64,000 nucleotides of DNA from Anoplolepis gracilipes (lineage: Eukaryota > Arthropoda > Insecta > Hymenoptera > Formicidae), in assembly GCF_047496725.1 (NCBI RefSeq), contig NC_132973.1:10426233-10490232 (forward strand). Reading direction: 5' to 3'. The position numbers were made by a program, and so were the translations under genes. Positions 14,460 to 29,398 of the stretch are shown here, one piece after another; the first letter of the stretch is position 1; every line of letters starts with the position of its first letter. The notes beneath the pieces are model-generated. The model saw only the letters and a program-made list of their open reading frames with translations, did not search any database and had not been told where the DNA came from.

Positions 14460-17400
14460 CAGGACGAGAGCCGGGGATGAAGACGGTGGAAAATCGACGA
14501 TAGCGAGATGAGGGGATAAATTGAGACGAGGGGAAACGAGTACCGCTTTAAGAGCTTTTAAGCTCGGCGTTAAGCCGGGATTTATTTCTGACCTGTTTAC
14601 ACCGGGGAAACAATTGACCCACGGCACAGTGATACCTAGGCCGGTCTCAAGTGTCTACTCCAAGCAGTCCAGACGAGACTCATTCTATCTGACTAACGAT
14701 CCCGGCATAGCGAACCACTCGCGAAAGAAACAGTTTATTCCCGCTAAATGGACCTACTCGATGTCATTTTGGTTTAAAGCACGACGGACGAGTATCGTTC
14801 CATCGCTTCGACTATCGACGATATCGTCGCTATTGGGAGATCGTAGAATATAATGTTTAAGATACTGCTTCGATATAAATCTACAATTAATTTTATCTAT
14901 CTATTATTATAATTATGAAATTTCTCTTTACTCACTCAAAAAATATTTTGCTAACTTAGATAGATTTCTAGATGTCTCAATGAAAATTTATCGCTACTTT
15001 TTGTATCTGTTAGAATATCGTTTGTCACGTGTAGAATATTTATAGCAACAATAATCTAGCAATATCTCTAGAAAATTTAGATCCCATTGCCAAATAATAA
15101 TCACAAATATAATTGTCCTTGACAATAGGCCTTAAAGATAAGCATGACAGAAAATTACACTAATGGTACAGATATAAATTCTGTCTCTGTCATTTAAATT
15201 GATCAAGTGCAAAATATATGCAGTGTGACAGTATTTGCTGATAATTTATCTGTTTCGGTTAATTCTTTACACCTAGAAAATTTTTGTTCAAGTTGCAAGA
15301 GCATTTTTTTCAGTGAACCTTTTGAAAGAATCGTAAATTCTTTAAATGCCCCCCCCCCCCCCAAAAAAGGAATAGAGGAGGAAATTTGATTTAGAATGCA
15401 ACAATAATTCAGATTTGTTATTTGAATTTCAACTTATTTACATTGCAGTCAGCTATATGCATATGTACATGTATATATACATATATGTATAACATCGTAG
15501 ATTATAACTGAACGCTACGAATTCTAACTACTCGACAGGTCGTATTCGGCATTTAATCTCATAGTTCATAGTTGCCTAATCTCGCTGTTGTCGCAGCCTC
15601 TAAACGCGAACTGCAATAAAACTTATCCCGCTGCAGCCACGCGGCCGTAATGGCCGTTAAGTTCTCGGTGTATCAAACTTTCCAACATAATGCAACATGA
15701 TTGCATAAGTGCGACTAGCTCTCTTGAAAATAACCGAGTTTTTATCGTTCGTGCAAAAATGTTTATTGCAGAATAAAAAGAGAAAAGAAATTTTTTTCAA
15801 TAATTTTTTCCGCGACAAGAGAAAAAACCTTTTACCAACTATCATTAACTCTTATATATAATTCGTATAGTCGAGATGGTATAAAGTTTTATGAATATTT
15901 ATGAATATTTGGGCGTATGAAAAAAAAAAAGCCAAGATGCGATTGAAAAAGAAAGATTGCAGATAGATTGCAACAGCTATAAAAAGATTATGCGCAATAT
16001 ATAATATCACTTAACTGGCATTTATCGTAAATATTTATATCGCCTGACAATCTGAAAGAAATTCACTTTTCACCCGGAGGGGATCAAAAATCCAACCCAA
16101 CGAGAACTTTTTATTCGCACGGTGTCGACGGAATTTATTTTGCTCCGCGTCGGGGCGCTGACATTTGTATTTATATATCATCGTGCTCTTTCAACGCGCG
16201 AGATGCAATAAAGGCGGGAAAAATAGCGCTACCAAAACGAAATTCGCGAATGACCACGTTAAACATCCTTGACAGGAAGCGCGCTCGACTCTGGAAATTC
16301 CATGGCCATTAATGGCTTAAAACAACCATATGTTTCTATCCGTTCGACGCAATAATAGCCGCCGGTTTCCCCTCGATAGCGTATATCGGTCTAACGAGTT
16401 TACCATGGAATATCCGTTACAATTTACGAAAACTTTTTTTTCCCCCTCCCTCGCCGGAGGAAAACTGTAACGACGTGTCGCGCGATTCTCGCAAATTTAT
16501 CGGGCACCTCTTCTCTGTACGTCTCGCAAGCTCGTAAGCTATAAATCCTGTCTTTACAGTTAGCGTACACGTTTGTTACAGATCACGTAGCGTCCATCCG
16601 ACTACCGTGTACGCCATTACGCGTTCTCGTGTAGGAAAGACGCTTATTTCTCCTTCTCCGCCGACAGAGAAGTCCCTTTAAATCTATCAGCCGACAAGTC
16701 TCTTGAAAATCTTAAGCGACGCAAGACGGTTTCCTGCACCAGACGAGAATGGTTCCTTGTAAAGAGCTACATTGGTATTGGTGGCAACGTGCTCGTGCAT
16801 GTCGGGGTTCGCGTGGGGTGCTTAACCCTTCAGAGTTGTCGAGGATCTGTTAGATTTGTCGACGTCCTCGAGTAATCGCATGCATGTGTTAACACTGCGC
16901 TACGTTAACAACAATGTAATTAACGGAGAATGTAACTTTTAATACAACTCGTAATTATGAAATTTGTGAAATGTAAAGAAAAAAATTATAAATCGGATAT
17001 GCAAAGGTTATCGCTGATGTAAAAAAGAAAAAAAAGAAAAAAAAAGGACGGTGAATTAATTAACGCGCGTCATTTCGTAATCGAAGAGATGAATATCCAC
17101 GATTATGAAAACTTCAATTTAGGACTTCAATTCATGAACGCGAATCCCTCCCAGGATTTCTATAAAAAAGTTAAAAACCAAATGGCACTTCTATCTGTTC
17201 AGTGTCAATCCTCCTTTCTCAGCGGCTTTATTCAAGACCCTCCCGAAGGCTCGCGATGCAACATTTGTAAAAGAGAGGCAAGAAGTGGCGGAAACGTGTG
17301 CCTCCTTTCGCTCAACGAATTCGAATGGTAGGGAACCGTGCCACAGTGAAAGAACGGATAAGAGAGGGATGTGCTAGGACGGAAGACACGCAGAAAAGGA

Positions 17401-19560
17401 GAGAAAAAGCCCAAAAGAGGGACAGAGAATGAGAAAGAGAGTACTCGACGTCGGTAGTGGAGTTTGCGTAAAGGGGTTTAGGTAAATTGAAAATGGAATT
17501 AAATTCCCTGGGCGCTGCTCGAGAGAGGATACACACGGTACACCCGGAAAGTCGAGAGAGGAAAGATGTACTTGTTGTTTCCTTTTTTTTTTTTTTTTTT
17601 TTTTTTCGTATATTTTTGTTTTCATTTTTTTTCGTTGCACCTTTTCCGTCGCCCACTCGCGCCTCATCCCTCGTTACCCTTCCCGTGTCTCTAGCCTCTA
17701 CCCTACCCGTCCCATCTTTCGGAAGTCATCCACGAACGCGCGCGATGCGAGTAGGTACGTAGGCATACAACGAGCTCAACCGGTGTAAATGGGCGTGCGA
17801 CGAGGAATACCGTGTTCTTTTCCCTAGTAAATATGCTCGCGTAAATATACATATATATGCTTTCAGCGAAATGTGCATGTTACAACGATGTGAAGACAGA
17901 GGTGCACGGGAAAGAAAAATATTTATAGAGAAATTGATGTAACCATCGCAACATTATCGCAAGGTTACGCTTGAAAATGCATGAAATTCTCGTCAATGTA
18001 GAAGCAGACAAGATTACATATAATATTTATGTGTCTAAATAATAGTTTATTTTATTGTTTATTTGGAGTTGGGAAAAATTTGCATCTTCGATGATACATA
18101 TTCCATTCTGACATTCATAAATGGCAAACTCTTTAAGTTCAATGCAAAGGAGATATTTTTCTATATTCTACTTCGTTTAAATATTCATCGAGTATATAAT
18201 AAAGTTTCTCGACTTAATATGCTAACGTAAAGAAAATCAATGATAGCGGAGCGCTTTATTCCGACTACATCATGATTAAGTTGCGGTCCTTGCTGCATCA
18301 TGCAACGTATCGATCCGCTAAAATCCGTTGAGTAACGATCAATCAAATGGATACGGGGCTGACTTAGAGCTATAGAAGGTAACACGTTCCTCGTGGCAAA
18401 TCCTTTGGCAATGTTGAACTCGAGTCCATAATTGAATGCCGCGTATAATAATAATGGAAGATTTTATTGTGAACACTTAGATAAGCAAAATATTTCGCGC
18501 AGTGTGTAACCTCTTTTAAGATCTCTTCCGTATATTTATTATTTTGTATATTTTTCTAAAAAGATATCAACGATTATTCGTATAAAAAAATTTTTTTAAA
18601 TCGTTTATCGTATGAATGAATGACGAAAGATAAGAGACAGTACTAAACACAAGTCATATGATGATGGGTACTTTGTCGACAATTCAATAATACGATTACT
18701 CGATAGAACTATGTAAATTTTGTTAATTACCACCGTCTTCTCGAGAATTTCGGAAGGCGGTGGCAGTCCGACTTCTCCCCGAGAAATTTCAGCTAATTCC
18801 ACGGAGACACAAAGCGCTTAAAATTAGCTCGAAATGCAGCATGAATAATAATATTATGCGAATAAAGAGAAGACACCTTCGTTGAAACTATAACTAATAA
18901 CGTTTACAGAGCGGTTGAATATTTCATTAAATTGTGTTATAATAAATTGTTTAATGTGAAAAGTGAAGACTATCTTGTTCACAGCACAAAGATCGACAAG
19001 TTTCCTCTGATATTTTATACATATATCAAGAAAGAGCGCCGCGTAATATAATTAAAGGGCGAAACATGAGAATCGATACATCATTTAGAAGGCGTTTATA
19101 CCATAATTATAATTAATTGAGAGTCACTTGTATGCAATACAAAGTAAAAGTAAAATCGTAAATGCGCCGTGTATGTTAATCACGTCGTCTGTAATGTCGC
19201 TCTAGTATGTCGTCATTTGTAAGCGTGTTAACTCGATTACATGCAATGCAATTTAACCGCACCGTGATTTGTTTACGGGAATTTGATAATGTATGAAGTA
19301 AAACGGACCAAAGCGTGTTTGGAGTGAATATTGTGTTTCCCATTAAGCAACTTGGTATATTGATAATAATACATACGTACACGATAGTCTTGTATGCGCT
19401 CATAAGATAGATCACTTATTGTGTCACGAAATGCGTAGTATAATTAGTAAATGAAAGATTAAATCGTAAAGCAAATTTACAAAACCATATCATCGCATCC
19501 ATAATAATCGTATACCTATTATTTGCTTAATTTACCAATTACGAGAAAAAAACCGATTAA

Positions 19561-19636
19561 TCACAATGTAATATTTTACAAATTCAATTCATTATTTATC
19601 ACAATGTAATATTTGACAAATTTAATTTATTATTTT
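19561..19636. repeat. 38-bp tandem duplication
   Basis: Two adjacent units, each starting TCACAATGTAATATT, at 19561 and 19599, differing at a few positions. Local noncoding duplication. Confidence -1.
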
Positions 19637-19985
19637 AAAAATTATAAAAGCGATAAACATTATAAACCGGGGAGTAAGAGTAATGTGCAGAAAGGATATC
19701 TCGTTTATTATTAATTTATCATCCATGGTGCCAAAATTTGAAAAAAAAAATATCAAGAATATACCTACAATATTGTCGAAAATCATTTCTCGCAAATATA
19801 CTGCTAATTAATTTCTGTCAAAACACTCAATTACTGAAAATATTTTTTAATCGTTACTTTGTGTGTGTGTGCGCAAATAATCATAACTTTTAATACTTAA
19901 ATTTTAGAGCATTATAATTTTAATAAATTTAGAAAATTAAACGTTTTTTATTAAATTTAATTGATTACATTATTTTTTTAACACC

Positions 19986-20013
19986 CGTAAAAGTAGACAA
20001 GTTTACTTTTACG
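19986..20013. other. Perfect 10-bp inverted repeat
   Basis: CGTAAAAGTA at 19986-19995 pairs with TACTTTTACG at 20004-20013 across an 8-base loop. It is AT-rich and could be chance. Function unknown. Confidence -1.
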
Positions 20014-21204
20014 ACAAAAATTGACGTAAAAGTCTTTCAGTTTAATTTATTGTAAAAGAAAATCTCTAAAAAAAGTCGATTAAAAGGGAAATCATTCAAT
20101 AATATGGTAAAGTAAGGTGACATGCATTTTACATGCTGCGTTCTCACCTAAAACTATATTTAATCTATATTCACGTAGTCAATTTGCATATTACTACATA
20201 TGCATTATGTCCATCATAAATTAACTGATGTTATGAAGGTTTTCGTTATCTATTGGATATTCATGCATCGTGTAGAGTACGCAATATACCACACATTATA
20301 TACGTAATTACTTACACACGTGAATTAACTTTATTATGCGCTTGATTATTTTATTACCAGATGGTCATCTAAATGAGATTTGTCCAAGTACTTTTCTGAA
20401 TTTCCAACTGTTTTCATGCAAAATGCAAAAATAATATTAACAGAGCAATACTATTTTTTCATTTTTTTTAAATCTAAAATATAAGATTATACTTTACGAC
20501 TGCTATGAATATTCATTCCTGTTTTCATTAATGGCTCATTGCGCTGCGAATGATCTGCCAACGTGAGGATATGATAACGCACGTTAAGAAGTAAGAGGAA
20601 CAGACGCAAGGATGATGTTACTGCCAGGATTATCCATAAAAATGCAAAAGAGGATGCATAACAATTCCAATAAACACCGTCTTAATGAGAAGCGGCTCTG
20701 ACTTTAGGAAAGCGCCTGTTCCCTCTTAATCGTACTTTGTAGAAAAGTTTTATAAAATTATGGAAAAGTTTCGCGCGACCGTAATTATCACCTGGGGACG
20801 AAGGCGTCGCCACTAACAACGCGATAAATTCATTTTCTTTTAGACACGCTCACGATTAATTTTTTCATATCAAATATGTAAGAAATTTATGCGCGCGTAA
20901 TATTTTTCAAATATATATATATGTATAAAAGATTCGATGCACACTTCTTTAGGAAAGATTGTATCACGAAAGATGAAAAAGAAATGCACACGTGCAATCG
21001 TCATTGGCGTCAGTAGTTTGTAACTTTTTTCATCATCTTGCTTCTATAGAAATCAATAAAACATGCGTAGGATTTATTTTCATTTCTCACAAGAAATTCT
21101 TCTTATATTTTCGAACGTAACGCGAAATACAGGATCGTGGAAAATAGGGGCAATTTAAAAGTTAAATCGCGCCATTGGACGCAAACGGGAAAAAAACTTC
21201 GCAA

Positions 21205-21226
21205 ACACACACACACACACACACAC
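21205..21226. repeat. (CA)n microsatellite
   Basis: About 22 bp of CA, followed by ACGCAT repeats. Confidence -1.
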
Positions 21227-22911
21227 GCATACGCATACACGTGTAGCATTTATTTATAACGTATTCTATACAGTCACCTCTGTGTTTCGCTGTAAAACCG
21301 CAGCATCTCGCGCGATGCATATACAGTGAACCACTCTAGAAAAAGACAACGAAGAAGTCGTCCCGTAAGTTTTATAAAAGTTTACAGTGGCGACAAACTT
21401 TTGACCAGAGCATCGCATCGGGGTCCGTACGTGCATCTCTTTCATTTTATTCTTATTCAATTTTCCGGAAAATAAGCGATTATTTCAATACGATTACAAA
21501 TTCTACTTTTGTATTCGTCTAATGCGTGATTTATACCATACTAAATACATTAAGTTATATATTTACAAAGATTTCCAACACAAATGTTATACGGTTATAT
21601 AATCAACTCACGCTGCTCTTTCTTTAAATACCTTTTAGATATCGCGCAGAAGGCCTAGTAATAACGTCGACATTTCAACGAAAAGAGGATAACAAAAAAG
21701 CCGTGACCGGAATAGAATTTTGAAATATGGGACCTATTTTATCGCGGACACTGATATAAAAAAAAAAAAAGAAGCATGTCCCCCTTGTTGCCATGAAATA
21801 TTTGCCATCGTGGGTTCAGCGTGTACAGCCGATAAAACAAAATCCGATTAAATGCTTTGTTTTCGTCACGCTTTTTTTCCCGCACTACGACGCTGGTCGC
21901 GCCTGTGCCCTAATTGATTTGCCGAGTAATGGATCAGCCCGCATGTTACGAGCAAGCATCAGGGCAGCGATCAGTGTAATACGACACTCTTGTATACAAC
22001 CGCGCAATATATTTCACACTATATTTATCGGCGATCTTATTAACTCCAAGTATACACACATTATTAAGCTGATGAAGGAAACTTTCAGAAATTCGGTCAC
22101 TCTCTTATTTTCACCCCAGAAAGATGATTGATTTCACGAAGCTTAACGCCCGCTTCAATAGCTCTACAAATATTTTCGACGCCAATTCTGGATCAATATA
22201 AAGCTGCGATTGCTACAAATGATGTTAAATTAATACATCTATGATGTAAGTAATAGTTAGTTAATACTAATATTAGACGATATCAGTTGTGATTATGTCG
22301 GTTACACATTAATTCCTTTGCGATCCTTTCGCATGTATGGGATTAAAAGCTGATATATGCGAATGCCACGCGGATTATTTTATTGCACTGATATGGCGTA
22401 CAGACCAACTAAGTATCTTGTAATATATTGCACCACCTAGCTATAATTATATTAGTATTGTGACAATAAAATGTTGACAAACTCGCTGTAGTATTTAAAA
22501 AATTCTCTAATGCGTGTTAGAAAAATAAAAATCCAACGGCATTTATTATCATGGACTTTTCTATTATCAAAACTGCTTGATTATGTTAAGCCTGGTATGG
22601 GGTTAGCCATGCATGCTCGAGGCACTCACAGACTTGACCAACTTAAGGGTTAGTCTTGGCCCAAGGTGAAGAGTAATAGACAGGGGAGTCGGCGAACTAT
22701 ATACGAGGTACTAGAGATAGTGAAGTGTAATACCGCGTGTGCTGGAGAGTATAATAACGTTATACTGCTAACTAACTTCTCGCCAACGTTACTGCCTACT
22801 ATATCAGCCTTGTATCCTTAGTCGTTTCACATGAAGCTAGTGAGAGTTTTGCACATCAACAAATAGATAGAATTACATTATTCATTAAGGCAAAGATAAG
22901 AAATTAATAGA

Positions 22912-23593
22912 TACACAGAAAAAAAGAATATTCTTATTTTGACAATATCTTTAGTTTCAAAATGTAAATCTTCAAATGAAATTATATTCCGTTAAATAAG
23001 GAAAATTTGCTTGGCTAAAGATATTTTACATATATAGTTTAATCAAGAAAATATATCTATTCTTGTTATTTAAGAATAATTTTCATGAATGGAGAGAAAA
23101 AAATGTTGGATAAAAAATAACACATGTTCAAATTATGAAGATTATAATTTTCTTAGAGTTAAAATAATTATTTTATAAAAAGAATATTTTTATTTTGACA
23201 ATATCTCTAGTTTCAAAATGTAAATCTTCAAAGAGATTATATTGCGTTAAACCAAGAAAATTTGCTTGGCTGAAAACATTTTATATAGTTCAACCAAGAA
23301 AAATATATTTTTGTTATTTAAGAATAATTTTCTTGAATGGAGAGGAAATAATGTTGGATAGAAAAAATAGCACATGTTCAAATCAAAGATTATAATTTTC
23401 TTAGAGTTAAAATAATGATTTTATTCTTGAAATGACAATTGTAATATTGAAATAAGATTATAATATTGTTGAAATTTAAGATTTTTAAATTCTTCTAAGA
23501 AGAATTATAAATTATTGCGTATATATGAAACAATTAGCGCGTTTATATATGAGTATAAAAGTTTTGATTTGACACTTACTTTTTTTCTGTGTA
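22912..23593. mobile_element. Non-autonomous TIR element with internal tandem duplication
   Basis: The ends are 15-bp perfect inverted repeats: TACACAGAAAAAAAG at 22912 and its complement ending at 23593, giving about 682 bp. Inside, a unit of about 254 bp occurs twice in direct orientation, starting near 22925 and 23179. Both units share the segments TTTTGACAATATCT, GTTTCAAAATGTAAATCTTC and AGAATAATTTTC. There is no transposase frame; the only open frame, 23195-23395, is AT-derived. It looks like a MITE. The exact superfamily cannot be told from sequence alone. Confidence -1.
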
Positions 23594-25289
23594 CATGTGT
23601 CAGTTTATACTATAATGCTCTGTAAAAATGCAAGCAAAAAACTTTCGGAAAATAAAATGCTGCGATAAATTCAGCCAATAATTAAGAGTATACTGCACGT
23701 GAAGCTCGATTAATTTTCTGTGTAATATAATCTACAAAAAAAAAATGTACGCAAAAATTATGTTGTCAGGATATAACGAAGGTAATTTACAAGATGCAAT
23801 AATAATACAGTCTTTTCAGAATAGTTTAGTCAGGTGAGAAAAGAGGCAATACATAGCGATGTGATAGGATCCAATGAACTGGTAATCACACGACGACGAT
23901 AGCGCGATCGAACGTCGTTTATTTGCAACGCTGTGTTTGACGCGTTCAGTTAAACGATCTCGGCAAGACGCCTCGCGGGAGCAATCAAAGTGTAATAGAA
24001 TGTTCTCAATAAATTGCGCACGTATCCTGCATGCTGTCCTGATTCCCCGCATAATGTCGCCAAGTGAATAAAAACAGTTGCTACGTCACAGTTCGTGCGT
24101 AACATTTACAGACATAAAAGCTTGCTTCATAAATGCATTTTTCAAAATTGCAAATTTATAGAAAATTTATAGAAAATTTATAGAAAATTCTGTTTGAATA
24201 ATTGCATGTGTATTATGTATTTTCCAAATGTGCAAATAAAAGAGAGCTTTACAAGAAAATGGAAATTTTATATTTTAAAAATAATAGAACGTAACGTTAG
24301 TTGAAAAGTTTAATTCTCAACGAATAGCTGCTTGAAGAAATAGATATACCATTCATACGCTTCGTAAATTGTAGGGCCTTTATCGATTTTTCTTGTAATG
24401 AAGTGGGGCTTGTTAATATGCTCCGAAGTAATTCCATAGGTAATCCGTACTAATCGATCTTTAATCGTATACCTGCGATCCGGTTTGATTGAGAGTTTTT
24501 TATATTTTATTTGAAATCCTGACTGCCTGCGCCTGGCATCAGTAGCGCGCTCGTTCATCATGTGTCGGATCGCTATAATCGAACATTTTCGAGAGTGATT
24601 AAATTGTCAACAGTTCACCTGATACCTCGCTACATCCTTTCTTTCCTAACCTCAATATCGCTCTCGATATTGCTAATTTCCCGTAGAATTTTCAAGTATC
24701 GCTATTATTTGGAATATTGTGGAAACTGTCAAGTACGTGAAGCAGAAATAACCGATCACAGCCAAAACGAATAAAACGAATGCATTTCAAATAGTGAAAC
24801 AAAGAGAATATGTCGGGGAAAAAAAATATGGAAATTACTTTATATCGATCTTACGATTGGAAAATCATTTTACAAAAACCGACAAAATCAAATGATATCC
24901 AAAGCGGTACTTGAGATTTGGGAATATATGTCATATCTATCTATAATCAATTAGGTCACACAGAACCGCCGCAACTGTTGACCATCGGTCCGAAAAGTTT
25001 AATGAAAGCTTTTCAAAATTCACCAGACGTATTCTTTATCGAGAACATTCTTCATCGAAGCAATTAAAGTACCTATGCAGTTTGCATAAACCATTGTTCT
25101 CAATGAGCAAAATTAGCGAAATGTTAATCTATTCAAGCGTACTATCGTGCTTAAATAGACGGTGCATAACATATAATGAGGAATATAAATAAAAACACCA
25201 AAGTTCTCTTCGGTATCAATTATCGTATCAGCTATCGCATTACTTAAGATCTTGTGATATACTAGATAATTGCGTCGTCTATAGCTTAC
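23594..25289. other. Intronic DNA adjoining the Ig2 exon donor
   Basis: The first intron sequence after the Ig2 exon, starting GTAAGC at 25289 on the minus strand. It holds a short 11-bp tandem repeat at 24152-24189 and no exon that I can see. Confidence -1.
24152..24189. repeat. 11-bp AT-rich tandem repeat
   Basis: Three consecutive units of the type TTTATAGAAAA. Confidence -1.
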
Positions 25290-25467
25290 CTGATGCCACC
25301 ACGAGTCGTGTCGTAATTCAACGTACGAGATTCGTGCCGCCACGTGACATAGCCGGTGGGTTGCGGTATATTGCTGACTACACACTTCAGCTCTATTGTG
25401 CTACCTGGTTTGTAGAACTTATCGGCAGCCGTAGTACCATGCTCATCGACTATTTCCACCCTCGGTA
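25290..25467 (-). CDS. dpr: Dpr-family Ig protein, exon for first half of Ig domain 2 (partial gene)
   Basis: Internal coding exon of 178 nt in the same gene as the exon at 53652-53865. The acceptor reads TTTTTGTCGCAG before TACCG, and the donor reads ATCAG then GTAAGC. The split first codon (G from the upstream exon plus TA) gives Val. Then come 58 full codons and two leftover bases, so the exon is phase 1 in and phase 2 out. The peptide runs P-R-V-E-I-V-D-E, K-F-Y-K-P-G-S-T-I-E-L-K-C28 (first Ig2 cysteine), Y-V-T-W42 (strand-C Trp), and ends L-N-Y-D-T-T-R-G-G-I. In Dpr proteins this motif sits just before the last half of Ig2. The missing strand-F D-S-G-x-Y-x-C exon was looked for on the minus strand below 25290 and not seen. 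The I-V-D-E and N-Y-D-x-T-R-G-G motifs favour the dpr18/dpr20 branch, which is an inference. The intron to the previous coding exon is 28,184 bp. Confidence -1.
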
Positions 25468-28400
25468 CTGCGACAAAAATCAATTAACATAGTTAGCACC
25501 AGATGTATATTTTAATTCGATTTAAATTTAATTTTTATTAAATTAATGACAGAGTAACGATTGTATAAATGAATAAATAGAAAGTGCAAACGTTACTTTT
25601 TAGATTAAAGCTAATAAAACTGCCATAGAAAGTGCTTTTCACTTATAAACATTTCATTGAGCGGATGATAAATGAATGCTAACAATCATCTAAATCAAAC
25701 GATCTCACTAAGTGCTCGATCCGAGATCAAAGTAGCACGGCGTCATTGGACGTGCGAGCAAATGAGGCTTTGGGATCGAATAGTGGCAAGCATTAGTTGC
25801 GGTTTCCGAAGCGAAGTCAAGCTTAATTACTATCGTAAAGCAACGGGAAATCGTTACTTTTCCTTTTAGTGTCCATCGCTCGTTTCTCGATCACGTAACG
25901 TTCAATTGAGCTGCCGAAGTTTTACTTCGTTTAGGAATTTTCGCATTTCGCGAAGCGAGCTCTCTAGTTCGATAGTAGACGATAAAATGGAAAGCGATTA
26001 TTCGCTTTCTAACAATTCTTGCATATCGTAAAGTTATTAAGCACAAATTGTTTTCTCTCTCAAATATATCATATCAGATCATATCTCTTTATTCAGCAAT
26101 TTTCTTCCAAATAGGTAACACGCAATATAGATGATAAGTGCACGATTAATTGTACCTATCATCTTAAGTGTGGTGTTACAAAGATAAGAGCTGCAACGAG
26201 CAAACGGCGCGGCGTGACCTATCTATAATCAACTGAACAACGTAGCCAAACCAACGCAGCGATTCACGATTCGCGCTTCGATGAACAAACAAAGAAAAAT
26301 AAAAGGTATAAAAACTTGCAAAGTTGAAAGACAGAAAAATAAAGGACGACGGAAGGGACAATTCTTTACAGTTCTTACAGTTGCTTAGATCATCAATGAG
26401 TTTTTTAATGGAATCGTAAGATGAGAGTGTGGAATATATATATATATATATATATATAATAAGATGAAATACTTTCTTATTACGTTTCTCGCACGGAGGA
26501 GCAATGTCACGCCGCGATAAGCAGAAAAAGAAAAAAAAAATAAGACGAAGAAAATACGAGAAGACGGAAACAACAGAGCGACAATTGTCGCGAGGAGAAC
26601 GAGAGCGGGAATCAACCTATAAATACCAGGCGAACAATCGGGAGGGTGGAACCCTTCGCTTCGTGGCGCCAGCTAATCAAAGCCTTGGCGGACTGATTCC
26701 GTACTACCCTCGCATCCCTCGCTGCCCTTCCCATCCTCCTGACACCGGCCAAACAATGCTTGACAGCGACAAACTTTTGCAACGTCCATTTAGGAAAAAC
26801 TCCATTTGCACCCAAATGAAGGCAACCGAGTGGTCCTGCCTGCGTCTCTTGTGGGCATCTCCTTTCTTTTCCACGCTAGAATTCAACGTTTCACGTTGTC
26901 GCCGACCTTGTCGTCGCTATTCAATCTGTATCGCAACCGACAACGTTCGCGCATTGTTATAGGACAAACCCGCCCACCAACGAACGCATCTACGTGTTAA
27001 CTATCTGTTATTGTGTCCCGTGTCATTACTGACCGCTTTTCTATCTTTTTTCCAGTATGAAACTCGGGATGTCCATTGGGGAAAAAAAAAAAAAAAAAAA
27101 AGTAACAACCCGTTAGAATAGATCGAAACACAACCAGGCACAAAAAAGCTTACCGAGAAATTTTTTTTATTTTCCTTTTTTTTTTTCATTTTTTTTGAAT
27201 GACAGAAACTGGAGTCGATTCGCGCGCTCAGATTTATCCATTTTTGCTTCTTTATTTATCGAGTTACCAATGTGTGTCTCCCTTGCGGTCGGTATACTCC
27301 GGATACATCCTTTGAGGCTGTGACTTGTAGCGCACGTCCTTTGAGAGTTGCTTTCTCTCGCGTACGACGTCTCGTCCTACGCTCTTTGCTCTTTCTTTGT
27401 TGTTTTTATAGGGGAATGTACAAAGAGATATTCGCGGCGAAATTCTCTTTCGCTGCTTTTAACCTCGCGTAACATGTCGATAGAAAAGCGAGCTCGAAGA
27501 AAAAGAATCTGTTTGAGCCAAAGCGCAAAAATATTTCAATATTTTTTGTTTTAACACATAAGTACGATGTTTTTCAACAACTGTCGCGTCATATTCTTCC
27601 TTTCGCCATTTTGTACATAGGTTTTGTTTAAAAAAAATACGAATATTATAATAATATTATACCAACAGCGTAAGTGTATTCACGAAGGGAAAATATATGT
27701 CGGCATGCAAGAGCTTTGTAGTTTAAGCTATATAAGTACGGCTGTGTTTAACTGGAAGGTTGATATAAACCACGAGACTTGAATGTAAAAATAAATAAAT
27801 TATGAACAAATAGAGAATGTTCCCGTATGTTTATTTGCAGCTTATGGAAAACTCCGTTTCCACAAACGTAATTACAGCGTTCATTTCATGGTATTTTAAA
27901 TGAATTTAAAAAAATATTCAGTCGGTCAAAACGAGCTGTTCTCGAAATATTATATAAAAAAGAAGCTTGATACGTATCTATCTGGAAACATTTTCTTGCG
28001 TACTTCAACTCCTTTCATCGAAAATTTATCGCAATAAATGAATCTAGGTAATCTGTATTATACAACGTAATTAAGCAATGAGATTAACGCTGTATTTCAT
28101 GAACGTTTCGACTGGGTGTTCTCTGTATTTCGTATCCCGAGGGCGCGCGTACATCCCTTGTGCACCCACAAACGGTCGCGTGCAATTACAAGCAGACACT
28201 TTGAACACGAGACCCATCGTTGATACGTGGTTTACTGCGAGTATCCGTACGACATGCTCGACGAAATTACCACGAAGGATGTAGGAAGCTCAACATGAAG
28301 CGCAAAAAAACCTAGTAAAACGAGAAGGATACGCCGTGCGAGTAAAATCAAATGGAATAGGAAAGTTTGACATGAAACTCGGGATATATTAGGAATTTCT

Positions 28401-29362
28401 GTAGGGAGAGACCACGGCAAACTACCAATTTCAAGTTTACGCGTCTAACTTTTTCGCGTATACATACATATTATTCCCGTAAAGTTGACGAACACGTATC
28501 AAAAATCACTGAAACGTTAATACGATTCGAAAAAAAGCCGCATAGAACGCGATCAAGTAGGCAATATCGTTCAAAATTGTATGTTTACTTTTATCTAAAT
28601 TATATTATATATTTTATTATATAATATTAGTATACATGTTATTCTGTAATTATAAGTAATATAGTTGGGAAAACGATTAATTAGACTTAATTAGATTTAT
28701 CTCTTTTATACATTCACGAGATAAGATTTTCTTTGAAAAGACCATGGTAGTCTTTTTATGTAAAATCAAAGAGAAAACTTTTTGGAGAGAAAATATACTT
28801 TAATAAATTAAGTCGAGCAGATTTAAAGATACATTTGATACTTGCGTTATCGTAACGTACAATTTGTCATATCGATAAATATATTAATCTAATTATAAAT
28901 TAGATTCAACTTCACACTCGACAAATTTGAAAGAAATACAGGACAAAATAAAGAAATGATCTTTTCCTGTCAGTCCTCCCAGTGACATAGAGACGACGGA
29001 AACGCGACCTCGAGCACGGAATTTAGGAGTGGTAAACGTGCGTCTGGACAGCGAAATTCACACATACATAGGCGTTCATCTCCCCAGAGAAACAAGAGGC
29101 GCGTATGCACGCGCGACCCCGGAGGTCACGCGTGTATGCATATGCATCCCCGGGACTCGGCGATGCACAAGCGGCGAGATTGCCAGCCGTATGCATGGGA
29201 ATCACGTTGTTGTGATGTACGATTCGAGCAGCACCATAGTATACGCCACCATATGCCGACGTCGCGTCTCTTTGCAACCCCCGGCGGCATCCACATCTCG
29301 TCGGAGTCGTTTCGCCCATCGGCGCGGCCGATGTATATGCAGTCTTACGACCCGGTACTTTT

Positions 29363-29368
<6 letters not shown>

Positions 29369-29394
<26 letters not shown>
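29369..29394. repeat. (GA)n microsatellite followed by a G run
   Basis: About 26 bp of GA, then a purine-rich run including eight or more G near 29401. Confidence -1.

Positions 29395-29398
<4 letters not shown>

Noticed and set aside
17089..17331. 80-codon plus frame with a Cys-Asn-Ile-Cys segment
   Set aside because: Considered as a possible zinc-binding or small-protein exon, but there are only two close cysteines and no family pattern.
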